A stretch of 64,000 nt of DNA, taken from NCBI GenBank assembly GCA_949361645.1, contig OX442418.1, positions 10,326,632-10,390,631 of the forward strand, in the 5' to 3' direction. Below, piece after piece: positions 1-10,017 of the stretch (positions are counted from its first letter, which is position 1; every line of letters begins with the position of its first letter). The notes under the pieces are model-generated. The model saw only the letters and a program-made list of their open reading frames with translations. It was not told the DNA's origin and ran no database searches. A program made the translations under genes and the position numbers. Origin of the DNA: Spongilla lacustris (taxonomy: Eukaryota > Porifera > Demospongiae > Spongillida > Spongillidae).

Positions 1-573
1 AACAAAGAGTCTGTGAGGTGTGCACTGGCTGCACCCACTGGCTTGGCTGCATTTAACATAGATGGTGTCACTGTTCACAGGCTATTCCAATTGCCAGTTG
101 AGCATGATTCGAAAACATCAATCTATTGGCCACTGCCTAAAGAATCACTAAAGGTGATGAGAAATGGCTTTAGGAATGTTAAGTTAATCATTATTGATGA
201 AGTGAGCATGCTCTCAAGCCTCACTTTAAGTTATATTCACCTCAGACTAGAAGAATTGTTTGGGGGTGACCAATGGTTTGGGGGAATGAATGTCCTGCTT
301 GTTGGGGACATACTGCAGCTTCCTCCTGTGAATGGTTCAATGGTGTTTCAGAATATTAGCAATAGAGTAATTGCAGCAAGGCTAGGCTGCATGACATCAG
401 TGAACATCTGGAAGGAAACTGTAGTGTATGATGAACTGACCATTAATGAGCGACAAAAACGCGACCCTGAATTTGGTCAGTTGTTAAACGAGGTGAGGGT
501 TAATTCCCTTTCTGAAAATACCATTAATCAGTTGCAAAAGCGTGTTATAAAATGCACAGCTGCTGATACCTGA
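1..573 (+). pseudogene. Helitron PIF1-like helicase, internal/C-terminal fragment
   Basis: The reading frame is open from base 1 and runs to a TGA at 571-573. It carries PIF1-family DNA helicase motifs in order: an APTGLAAFNI block (motif Ia region), a Walker B block reading LIIIDEVSMLS, and a motif III block LLVGDILQLPPV. PIF1 helicases form the C-terminal domain of Helitron Rep-helicase proteins, where they unwind DNA during rolling-circle transposition. The P-loop lies left of the window and the later motifs are missing: coding stops just before a fresh Helitron 5' end at about 585. It is therefore a truncated transposon gene. A cellular PIF1 helicase is possible but unlikely given the Helitron sequence immediately downstream. 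Confidence 0.8.
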
Positions 574-584
574 ATATGCAGCAT

Positions 585-2010
585 GTGCCGTATCATGAAT
601 ATCATTAAAAAAACGCGATCCGCGTATAACTCACGAACCGAGAAACGGATAGTGTAGTTCTTTATTGCTATCGATCCACAATGGAAAGACGATCATTTTC
701 ATGTTTTGTTCAAGTCGCCAGACTGTTTACTTTAAGAGAACAAAAAAGCTCGTAGTTCTCGTTCCCAGTCCCAAATTTCTCCTCCGACAGTTTTTCTGGG
801 TGAGTATAATTCGGGATAGGAATGGTTGTAATGAGCGCAAAATACACCAAAAAATCTAGAAAATTCTGGAAGAATATCTACAGGTCTCAGATATGGAAAT
901 AAAGCATGTTACTGATATACGTAGAAAGCGTTCCCATGGCAATGTTCACGTGATATGTGTATAGTATTAGTTATCTATCATTTTTTAACTCATATTGGCG
1001 AAGTTGTTTTTATCAAAATGCCTTCATGACAACAACAGCGGAGAGCAAAGCGACGAGCGGAATACCTCCAAAATCGAAACGAGGAGTTAGAGACCTCTCT
1101 CGGGTTCGGCGCTTCTAAGAGGGGGCGTATATGCTGAATTCTGACGAGTTACGAGCTTCTAAGAGGCAAAAGCAGCAAGAGACCAATCGGGATTCCAAAA
1201 GGATACAATATTGGATAAACCCTTCTGCTGCATGTTTAGCGAAAAGGGCGCAATACCAGAAGCGTAAGCGTGAGGCCCAAAGGTGAGTTGTGCATGGAAT
1301 ATTATGGTTTGGCGCGCTTCTTTTAGTCTAGAGCAGCTGGAAAAGTGCTTTATACATTGTGTTGCTAGGTGATGACATGTACAGTTGGATTTTGTCATGT
1401 TGCATAACGGGTGTTGCTACACAGTATTCATATTATTGATATTAGTTGCACTGTTTATTATGTTTTGCAATACAGTTCAAGTGTCACCCCTAGTATAGTA
1501 CACACAAATAATGCATGACATGGGGTTGACATTATTATGTGGCTTGTACATGTACGTGTATTACCAGTGAAGTATTGACTGCATGCTTCCATCTCCTTAA
1601 TCATTTTAGCTACTGCCTGTATGAACCCAATGATAGTGTTCTAATGGAGTATAAGGGTGGCCTTGAAAAGGCTATTCTAAGCAATAGGACATTGCTAGAT
1701 GAGTTAAATGATGCCTTTTGCAAGACCCATCCATGGTTAGCACAAAAGGTTACCACTAGATCTGCACATGCTGCTGTTAGCAAAGTTAGCGCAGATGCAT
1801 TACTTGCTAAGGCACTGAACATTCGAAGAGCAAAAGCAGGGGGATTGTTAAAAGATGTTCGTGCCATTAATGCAATAAAATAATGATATTATAGCTGGGA
1901 TAAGGCATCATAGTGCTGTCACAGAACCCTATTTCTATTATACCTCTTACAATCACACAAAACAGCATGGCACCAGTAGACCTCAATGGTAGGTGTGTTA
2001 TCAACTGATT
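585..2010 (+). mobile_element. Decayed Helitron 5' portion (copy A)
   Basis: It begins with the block TGTGCCGTATCATGA, which also starts related copies at 2457 (plus) and, inverted, at 28632 and 40405. The first ~430 bases are non-coding leader shared by all copies. A degenerate version of the basic-repeat first exon follows at about 1018-1287, ending at a conserved splice donor (AAAGG/TGAG). After an intron comes the second exon from about 1610, with the same frame as the better copy at 25.8-27.1 kb. Two consecutive stop codons at about 1881-1886 and later indels break it. Homology fades at about 2010. Confidence 0.75.
1610..1883 (+). pseudogene. Helitron N-terminal protein, second-exon fragment
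   Basis: The frame reads SYCLYEPNDSVL and continues for about 90 residues. It is nearly identical to the N-terminal end of the long exon on the minus strand at 27143 and downward. The splice acceptor (CATTTTAG) is conserved at the same position. Reading stops at TAA TGA (1881-1886), whereas the 25-27 kb copy continues for several hundred residues. This is a broken Helitron coding exon, not a host gene. Confidence 0.75.
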
Positions 2011-2019
2011 GTCCAAGCA

Positions 2020-2450
2020 GATTCATTTGCCTAAAATAGGCGACAAGGAGTGAGATTGGGCCTCATGATACCCTCCACCTTGAGTGGATAATACATATAT
2101 GTCTGAGAAGCAAGCATAATATGGGGGACCTATCCTCAATGGCAATTGAATCAAATCACAAAGAAGGTAACCCCAGGAGTTTATAAGTTTGATGTTGTTT
2201 GCTTCCATATATTCAGAAACAAACCACAAAACATGATGTTGCTAGGCAGTGACATGTTCAGTGTTGCTACAGCTGGACATGGGTATGCATAGCATTTTGG
2301 TGGGTACTTCTGCACAGCTGGTATAAATGACTGATCCTTTTCTCTCTACCACTAATCAAAACAAGTGTCTATGACACTACTGAGTTACATAAATGCATGC
2401 ACACACAAGTAACAGGTTCTGATGAATGCACTTTTCTGTAATAGAAGGCA
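2020..2450. other. Spacer between two Helitron-like copies
   Basis: About 430 bases between the fading end of copy A and the start of copy B. No coding potential or family resemblance was recognised; the only open frame (minus, 68 codons) has no motif. Confidence 0.5.
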
Positions 2451-3014
2451 GGATTTGTGCCGTATCATGAATATCATTAAAAAAACGCGTCCCGCGTATA
2501 ACTCACGAACCGAGAAACGGATAGTGCAGCTCTTTATTGCTATCGATCCACAATGGAAAGACGATCATTTTCATGTTTTGTTCAAGTCGCTAGACCGTGT
2601 ACTTTAAGAGAACAAAAAAGCTCGTAGTTCTCGTTCCCAGACCGTAATTTGTCCATAGTCGTCGTCGTCGTCGTCGTCGTCGTCTTTATGGGTGAGTATA
2701 ACTCGAGATAGGAAAGGTTTTAAAGAGCGCCAGTTACACCAAAAATCGTAGAAAAATCTGACAATACATCTTCGTGTATCAGATATATAAATAAAGCATG
2801 TAACCAATATACGTAATTTGCAGCTGTTCTCGCGCGCCAAGATATCAGTACGTAATCTCACGTAATATAGAGAGTTAGCTATATTAAAACCGTTTCCATG
2901 ACAATGCTTCAGAATTGTGGATTGTGTATGATTGGCATGGAACACTTACAGGTGTGAGTTTCGTTTGTGTTTTTAGTTTTGCTCACCATTTTTAGCTAGC
3001 GATGTTGTATTAAA

Positions 3015-3356
3015 ATGCCTTTACCGTTTACGGCTACGAAAGAGGAAAGCTAAGCGACTAGAGGAATACCTCCTACATCGAGACTATGAGTTAGAGTCCT
3101 CCCGAGTTCGGTACCGGTACGATGCTGATGCTGAACAAAGGCGGGCGTCTGCTGAGGCTCAGCTCGTGACATGTACAGAGCAAATCTGGAGTCGAACCGA
3201 GCTTCTAAGAGGTGGCAACAGGAAAAGAATTCTGTTGCGGTGCGAGCTCCTAAGAAGCGACGTTATGAACTGAACTCAGACCAGAAACGAGCTTCTAAGA
3301 GGGAAAGCTTGGCGCGTGAGTTTCGAACTAATGGAACAGCTGCAAATGTAACATAA
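3015..3356 (+). pseudogene. Degenerate basic-repeat (RASKR) exon of Helitron-like element
   Basis: The start MPLPFTATKEESx resembles MPSRLQKRKAKRREEY of the intact copy at 28077 (minus), followed by the ELESSRVRYDADAEQRR-like block and the NLESNRASKR block in different frames. Only three or four RASKR units remain, against about seven in the intact copy. Frameshifts separate the blocks, so no full protein can be made. Confidence 0.6.
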
Positions 3357-3489
3357 CTGTAAACATTGTGTTGCTAGGCAATAAACGTGGGAATTACAAC
3401 GGCTGGATTTTATCGTACAATCGTATTCAACATTGTACTACATGTACACCTATATACTAGTAGTCACTTATTAAAAAAAATGAATGAAA

Positions 3490-3773
3490 CAAGATATAAA
3501 AAACATTCTCTCTGAGAAAGGTAGTGGTATATAGGATTTGAAAGAAATGGTGGTGTAAAAAGGAAGGGAACAAGGGATTCATGCAGAGGAGATACAATGA
3601 TTATTCCTATATTTAGCACTGTATAGAACGTCATTACTATTATGTTGCTAAATATAGGAATAATCATTGTATCTCCTCTGCATGAATCCCTTGTTCCCTT
3701 CCTTTTACACCACCATTTCTTTCAAATCCTATATACCACTACCTTTCTCAGAGAGAATGTTTTTTATATCTTG
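3490..3773. repeat. 284 bp foldback palindrome
   Basis: The left arm starts CAAGATATAAAAAACATTC and the right arm ends with its reverse complement GAATGTTTTTTATATCTTG. The arms match almost base for base over about 125 bp around a short loop at about 3617-3645 (TGTATAGAACGTCATTACTA). Relatives lie at 6331-6396 (one arm), 29288-29486, 31147-31347 and 39238-39505. Confidence 0.85.
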
Positions 3774-4113
3774 TTATACTATCAATTATTACGGAAAAAA
3801 TGAATCAGTCTTATAAAGTATATAATCCATCCGCAGCTGCGACGTATATAGGGCACGAGACTAGAGCTCTGTTAATAAGCACGCACGTAGCCAGACAACA
3901 CTCATACAAACGATTTGAAAAAAAAAAAGCATGACTTGAAAAGGAGGGCTTGTGTAATTTCAAAATGTTGTGAACGTATCAGAGATGAATATCATGCACT
4001 GTATAAATTATATTATACATACACGTATAATGATGCACTGTATAAATCGCCGGGCAGCTTTCGCCACCTAGTACTGAGTACTGCATGCTAGTAGTCTATA
4101 ATATACATGTATA

Positions 4114-4647
4114 TTAATGCCGTATCCCAAGGCCGCTAAAGTATCGTCTTCCTGCTGCTTGGAACTCGTGTGGAAACTCGCAGTTGTTCAGAATCCCGAG
4201 TTGCTGTCTTGCTCTCCGTTCCTGGGCTTGTGTCAGACGTGTGCCGGGAGTAGCACTCATCAAGGCGTGATCGATTGCCGTGTGCTGCACCCTGTTCGTC
4301 TCCCTGTTCACCATCCAAAAGTTATCCGACACGTTCAGACACCTCTTCATTTCTCCATCGTCCAGTCTCAACCCGAATTGGCTTTTGATATGTTGCGCTA
4401 ATTCAAGGGACAGCACGTGAGCTACGTCCTTATTCCTTATGTCCGTCCCGGGATGAGCCGAGCTGTACTCCTTGCGATATTGCTGCTGGCTGCGCTTCCT
4501 CCGCCATTCTTGACCATCTGTATCGTCCGCACCGCTGTCGCTGTTGTCTTCGGCCTGTCCATACTCTTCGCGGAATTGCTCTTCCTGAGTGACGTCACGC
4601 CATGGGTGCAGCGAAATACCATCGTCGCTTCTGTTATTGGTCTCCAT
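4114..4647 (-). CDS. Uncharacterised 177-residue protein of the foldback element, left-arm copy
   Basis: An uninterrupted frame from ATG at 4645-4647 (METNNRSDDG) to a stop at 4114-4116. The N-terminal ~60 residues are acidic and low-complexity (EDNSDSGADDTDGQEW). A basic segment follows (WRRKRSQQQYRKEY), then a more ordered half beginning NKDVAHVLSLELAQ, with a conserved NVSDN and a C-terminal FPHEFQAAGRRYFSGLG. There is no signal peptide or membrane span. I do not recognise the family. The D-x-x-H plus downstream N spacing faintly recalls HNH-type nucleases, but that is speculation. The right-arm copy differs by two in-frame indels. Confidence 0.6.
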   Translation of the reverse strand: METNNRSDDGISLHPWRDVTQEEQFREEYGQAEDNSDSGADDTDGQEWRRKRSQQQYRKEYSSAHPGTDIRNKDVAHVLSLELAQHIKSQFGLRLDDGEMKRCLNVSDNFWMVNRETNRVQHTAIDHALMSATPGTRLTQAQERRARQQLGILNNCEFPHEFQAAGRRYFSGLGIRH

Positions 4648-4765
4648 AGTTTTTTAGCCGGTGTAGTAGACAATTCCAGGCAGGCAATTTATATCATACC
4701 CTTTGGAATCAGAGTTACGCAATTCGCGGCACTGAAATTCCCCCGGTTACTTCCCGATTTAATAT

Positions 4766-5337
4766 AGCATAAACAGGGATTCATATAAACAGGAATTTCC
4801 CCTATTAATTATCACTAACATGTTCGTGCAGACCACTCCATCAGGTCTGTCTATATTGGTGCGGGGGGTAGTTGTGCGTATAGCACGACCTTCGCGTCTT
4901 GGCGGCTAAGGTCGTACAGTTTTAGTACAGGCGTATTATACAACTGATTGGTCAATGAATTTTGGCGTGTTTAATCGGTATCAATGAATAATTCTATAAT
5001 TTTAAAGGTGTAAACAGATTAGCTTTATGTATACTACCAGCTCATCCGTAGAATGTTGCATTCTGCATTCTGATCGGACTGCAATCCCCTTTTTTGCAGA
5101 TTCTACAAGAATTGTACGGGTTTGGTACCCGAACTACCCGACCAGGTGGCACAATGACATCTATCTAATCGGGTGACGAAACAGCATAGTCTATATATAG
5201 ATCTGGAGGGAGTGGTCTGTACGTGTAATTGTATCACTAAGTCTCGGCCCCCGACTCAACGGGTGCAGCGACCGCAACTGCTCTGGGGCCGAGACTACAT
5301 GTATATGTGACCTAGATAATTATACTTTTCATGCTGT
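4766..5337. other. Central spacer of the foldback element
   Basis: A unique 572 bp stretch between the two inverted arms, containing the upstream regions of both divergent ORFs. It has a short hairpin-like stretch at 5241-5294 (TCTCGGCCCCC ... GGGGCCGAGA). No coding frame or recognisable promoter element could be assigned. Confidence 0.4.
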
Positions 5338-5461
5338 AATCGGGAAGTAACCAGGGGAAATTTCAGTGCCGCGAATTGCGCAACTTTGATTCCAAAGGGT
5401 ATAATATAAATTGCCTGCCTGGAATTGACTATTACTACACCTGCTAAAAACTATTTTTATT

Positions 5462-5980
5462 ATGGAGACCAATAACAGAAGCGACGATGATACATGCATT
5501 TCGCTGCACCCATGGCGTGACGTCACTCAGGAAGAGCAATTCCGCGAAGAGTATGGACAGGCCGAAGACAACAGCGACAGCGGTGCGGACGATACAGATG
5601 GTCAAGAATGGCGGAGGAAGCGCAGCCAGCAGCAATATCATCCCGGGACGGACATAAGGAATAAGGACGTAGCTCACGTGCTGTCCCTTGAACTAGCGCA
5701 ACATATCAAAAGCCAATTCGGGTTGAGACTGGACGATGGAGAAATGAAGAGGTGTCTGAACGTGTCGGATAACTTTCGGATGGTGAACAGGGAGACGAAC
5801 AGGGTGCAGCACACGGCAATCGATCACTCCTTGATGAGTGCTACTCCAGGCACTCGTCTGACACAAGCCCAGGAACGGAGAGCAAGACAGCAACTCGGGA
5901 TTCTGAACAACTGCGAGTTTCCACACGAGTTCCAAGCAGCAGGAAGACGATACTTCAGCGGCCTTGGGATACGGCATTAA
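5462..5980 (+). CDS. Uncharacterised 172-residue protein of the foldback element, right-arm copy
   Basis: The same protein as the minus-strand ORF at 4114-4647, starting at ATG 5462 and ending at TAA 5978-5980. Relative to the left copy it carries a 6-base insertion near codon 10 (DDDTCIS instead of DDGIS) and a 21-base deletion near codon 60 (RKEYSSA missing). Both indels keep the frame, and only a few substitutions separate the rest (for example W to R after NVSDNF). Retained reading frames in both arms suggest the protein is or recently was functional. Function unknown. Confidence 0.6.
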   Translation: METNNRSDDDTCISLHPWRDVTQEEQFREEYGQAEDNSDSGADDTDGQEWRRKRSQQQYHPGTDIRNKDVAHVLSLELAQHIKSQFGLRLDDGEMKRCLNVSDNFRMVNRETNRVQHTAIDHSLMSATPGTRLTQAQERRARQQLGILNNCEFPHEFQAAGRRYFSGLGIRH

Positions 5981-6330
5981 TATACATGTAGACTACTGGC
6001 AGTAGTACTAGGTGGCGAAAGCAGCCGATTTATACAGTGCATCACTATACATGTATGTATTATATAATTTATACAGCATTCATCTTTGATACGTCCACAA
6101 CATTTTGAAATTACAAAAGCCCACCTTTTCAAGTCATGCTTTTTCAAATCGTTTGTATTAGTGTTTTCTTCTCGTGCCCATGCAATTACGTCACATCTGC
6201 GTATACTCGGTGATGCAAAGGTAGAAGAATGATTAAGGAAAGCCAATGCAGCCACCATTAAAGAAATTTGACCCCTTATACACAACACTTGCAGTTCGCA
6301 CACATGCACAGTTGATGTTTTAAATGGAAA

Positions 6331-6396
6331 CAAGATATAAAAACCGCATTCTCTCTGAGAGCGTTAGTGGTATAACAAATCCTATATTGAACCGTT
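6331..6396. repeat. Single arm of the palindrome family
   Basis: AACAAGATATAAAAACCGC followed by TCTCTCTGAGAG and GTGGTATA matches one arm of the 3490-3773 palindrome. The second arm is missing. Confidence 0.6.
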
Positions 6397-6399
6397 CCG

Positions 6400-6720
6400 A
6401 TATATGACTGCGAAAAGGGAAATAACGCAATAATATACATTTCTCCAGATTGTGTCCAGAAACGAGCGTCAAAGTTGACGCGTGCAATTGAAATGTATGC
6501 GTAATTGAAAAAAAAAAATCGTACCGTTGTAAAGTGCGTAAGGAATAAGTTGTAGAGGATCGAGGAATCTCTTAGAATATCAAATTATTTGAAAACTTGA
6601 AAAAACATGCGGTTATTATGAATTTTATTGTAATTATGATTGGGTTAGGTTTCCCAGCCCGGCCCCTTGCATGCGGACGTGATCCTCTCGGAACCTGCAT
6701 CTAAAGCTTTGCATGTAGAA
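6400..6720. other. P2X 3' flank
   Basis: AT-rich non-coding DNA downstream of the P2X stop codon. A reverse-strand AATAAA (plus-strand TTTATT at 6625-6630) lies about 95 bases past the stop and is a candidate polyadenylation signal. Nothing else was recognised. Confidence 0.45.
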
Positions 6721-6723
6721 GAT

Positions 6724-9700
6724 TTAGCAGCTCATCACGCGAGAAACGGTTCCTAAACAAGGGAATAAGTAGGTATGATAATACTTACATGTACAACATG
6801 TGTATACCTTTTTTTCATCAATAAATGATGTCATCGCAGTTCCGTTTTCAGAAGATGTTGATAACGCTCTTTTGCCTCCTGTGCTGACCAGTACGTACTT
6901 CTGTTCGCGATACAGGCCACGCTTTGGAACAATATACAGTACCACCATATCTGATATCACTGCAGCCTGGAAGGGGAGGGGAGGGGAGGGGAGGGGAGGG
7001 GAGGGGAGGGGAGGGGAGGGGAGGGGAGGGGAGGGGAGGGGAGGGGAGGGGAGGGGAGGGGAGGGGAGGGGAGGGGAGGGGAGGGGAGGGGAGGGGAGGG
7101 GAGGGGAGGGGAGGGGAGGGGAGGGGAGGGGAGGGGAGGGGAGGGGAGGGGAGGGGAGGGGAGGGGAGGGGAGGGGAGGGGAGGGGAGGGAGTAGGGAAG
7201 AAAGGGAGAGGTCGATACAAGAGGATCATTCTTCGTGATCACTTGTAAAATCCTCACAATTCCTAACAAGGCAAGAGTGGAGCCAAGCCTGAAGAACAAT
7301 ATAGCCATTGAGAACTTCCCCCCCTGGTGAGGGAGGGGTACATGTGCATGAGAAGGAGGTGTGCACAGATGTGCTGCACATACGTTGCCATCTATTTCCA
7401 CAACAAACAAAATTCCGTATGCCTTTGTCAAAGTGCGATACTGGATGCCCAGGCTGTCCTCCCAGTACTTGGCGAACCTGGGGAGGAGGGAATGAATGTT
7501 CACAGTAAGGTGTGTGTACAGGTAGCATCACACTACTAACATCTGATGATGCATGCTTTACCTGAAGTTGTATCCTCCAGAATTAGTATCAGTCGTATCC
7601 ACCCTGTGGGGAGGAGGGGAGTTGGCAAATAGTTAAACATGGTACATATAATAAAGTACAAATCAGTTACATATTTTGAATTCGTATACGCAACATTAAA
7701 TAATGTGAGCAAATTGGATTTTGATTTGGTTAATTATATTAATTCAGAGGTAAATTGTGATCATTTAAAAACATTGCCACATAATTTCATGACAAGCACA
7801 ACACACACATGTTGCACATACCACACAACACACAAACGTATGACACATACACACGCACATATAACACTGCACCAAGCCACACCTCCTTGCACTGTATTGA
7901 GGGTCACAAGAGTATTGGTCCAAGTCACAATTCCAAGTGATCGTCAAGGCAACCTCAGCTCCCTATGGAATGAACATCAACACTTCCTATAAGTGTATTG
8001 TCAAAAGGCTAGGCGTGAAGGGTCCTGTACCTGTGTGGAAAGGTCTGTGAAGTTCTGAGGTGGATCGATCATTGCAACAATATCCTTGAGCCGAAAAATG
8101 GGGCAGTAAGTGTTATTTGGGGACCAGCTGTTGGTACAGAAAATAAAAAAATTGGCCTACTCATGTGATGTCATGTACTGTCTATTTCACTCTTGCATAT
8201 AAGGAATGTCATTAGCAACACAGCTTGGAATGACACATAAAGACTTTACATTCAAGAAATTTTAAAGGGTCTTAAGCCCTTAAAACTCACAGCCCACAGT
8301 TGCTAAGATACGTGTTATTGAAGTAATTCTGTCTGCCGGGAATACAAATGGAAGTAGTCACATCACAGACATGTTCTGGGAGGTACCTACTTCAGATACT
8401 TGTTATTAAGTCTGGGGAACCTAGCAGTATTCTTGATGAGCACAGTGAAGTCACCAGCATTGATCTTTGGAGCCAGATCTCTGAGGGAGGGAGGGAGGGA
8501 GGGAGGGAGGGAGGGAGGGAGGGAGGGAGGGAGGGAGGGAGGGAGGGAGGGAGGGAGGGAGGGAGGGAGGGAGGGAGGGAGGGAGGGAGGGAGGGAGGGA
8601 GGGAGGGAGGGAGGGAGGGAGGGAGGGAGGGAGGGAGGGAGGGAGGGAGAAGGGAGGGAGGGTGTGGGTGTGTGGGTGGATGGGTGAGTTGCTTTGACTT
8701 CAGTGTCTTAAGCCCAGATTGAATATCAGGTTGAAAGCAATTACCACCACACACTGGTATGAACCCCTCCAGGGCTTCTATATAGACGCAAAGGTGTGAC
8801 TTTTAAAGTCAACTTAACTTGTAGCTGTCTTTTGGTATGTGCATGATAGAAGCCCAACATAAGGTATTCCTCATGCCAGTACTGGGAGTGGAAAGAGTGG
8901 ATCTACATGCATGCGTGGTCAACTAGGAGTGGACCTACACTGTATGGTATAGATCTATGCTCCACTGGGGGGTGGGCCTACACTGCATGGTATAGATCTA
9001 TGCTCCACTGGGGGGTGGGCCTACACTACATGGTATAGATCTATGCTCCACTGGGGGGTGGACCTACACTGTATGGTATAGATCTATGCTCCACTGGGGA
9101 GTGGACCTACACTACATGGTATAGATCTATGCTCCACTGGGGGGTGGACCTACACTGTATGGTATAGATCTATGCTCCACTGGGGAGTGGACCTACACTA
9201 CATGGTATAGATCTATGCTCCACTGGGGAGTGGACCTACACTACATGGTATAGATCTATGCTCCACTGGGGGGTGGACCTACACTGTATGGTATAGATCT
9301 ATGCTCCACTGGGGAGTGGACCTACACTGTATGGTATAGATCTATGCTCCACTGGGGAGTGGACCTACACTACATGCAGTGCATGGTATAGATCTATCAT
9401 CTATCACATGCATGCATAGACCTACGTGTATGTTCTGTTTTCTTTCTCTGTGGGACACCATGCATACACATCACAGGTGTGAGTGCGGATGTCACATGTT
9501 CCAGTTCTTGGGCCTGGGGAAGAGAGAATTCCAACAAGTATCCTTCACAAGTGACCACGCCCACCATTCCCCTTAATTGTGCTCTGCTTAGCACAGTCGG
9601 AGGGTCCAGAGCAGCGGCCGGCTATGTTGGGGTCCTCCCCACATACCCCGTAGGTCTGGTTGCACGTGATCCACATGTTGGTCATCACAAAGAATGAGCT

Positions 9701-9749
9701 TGGCTCCTAGAAGAACAAGACTAGGAGGTTAAAAGGGGCATACACTTTT

Positions 9750-9780
<31 letters not shown>

Positions 9781-9985
9781 GAAAAATGCGCATCTCCTCA
9801 ATTCTGTTATTAGGGACCAGAACGATTCAAGCATATCCATATCCTATTTTCACAGTAGGCTATAAATAAATACAACAGATGTACATTGCTATATGCTCTG
9901 GCCAGTGTGGGAGGATGGATTGTCCCCTCGGACATTCTGCACTAGTGCACAATGGCCCCCAGGACATTCTGCACTAGGGCAAACT

Positions 9986-10017
<32 letters not shown>

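Larger units (their letters stand above)
2457..3773 (+). mobile_element. Non-autonomous Helitron-like derivative with palindromic 3' end (copy B)
   Basis: It starts with the same TTTGTGCCGTATCATGA terminus and leader as the Helitron copies, including a short (GTC)n run at 2658-2682. The basic-repeat exon begins at ATG 3015 and is disrupted by frameshifts; a later piece reads RANLESNRASKR around 3175. It lacks the long second exon and the helicase. Instead the body runs through an A-rich stretch directly into a 284 bp palindrome (3490-3773). Copy D at 39238-40405 has the same body-palindrome junction, so the two parts appear to move as one unit. Confidence 0.65.
3851..6181. mobile_element. Large foldback element with a coding gene in each arm
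   Basis: Two long inverted arms, about 3851-4765 and 5338-6181, flank a unique 572 bp spacer. The outer ends pair as GGGCACGAG and CTCGTGCCC; the inner ends pair around CGGGAAGTAACC. Each arm holds the same ORF reading away from the centre, so the spacer would contain both upstream regions. No transposase, integrase or polymerase was recognised. The geometry resembles foldback (FB/TU-type) elements or a collapsed element with very long terminal repeats. No clear target duplication was found at the ends. Confidence 0.7.

Noticed and set aside
4417..4767. Plus-strand frame with hydrophobic segments opposite the foldback ORF
   Set aside because: Antisense shadow; the inverted copy preserves the other frame through in-frame indels.
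6957..7238. Long frames of Gly-Arg-Gly and Ser-Pro-Pro-Leu-Pro repeats
   Set aside because: Pure translation of a pentanucleotide microsatellite in all frames, lying inside a P2X intron.
8348..8754. Repeat-rich frames (GGREGGRE / PPSLPPSL)
   Set aside because: Translation of a GGGA microsatellite inside P2X intron 4; only 8391-8480 is real exon, on the minus strand.
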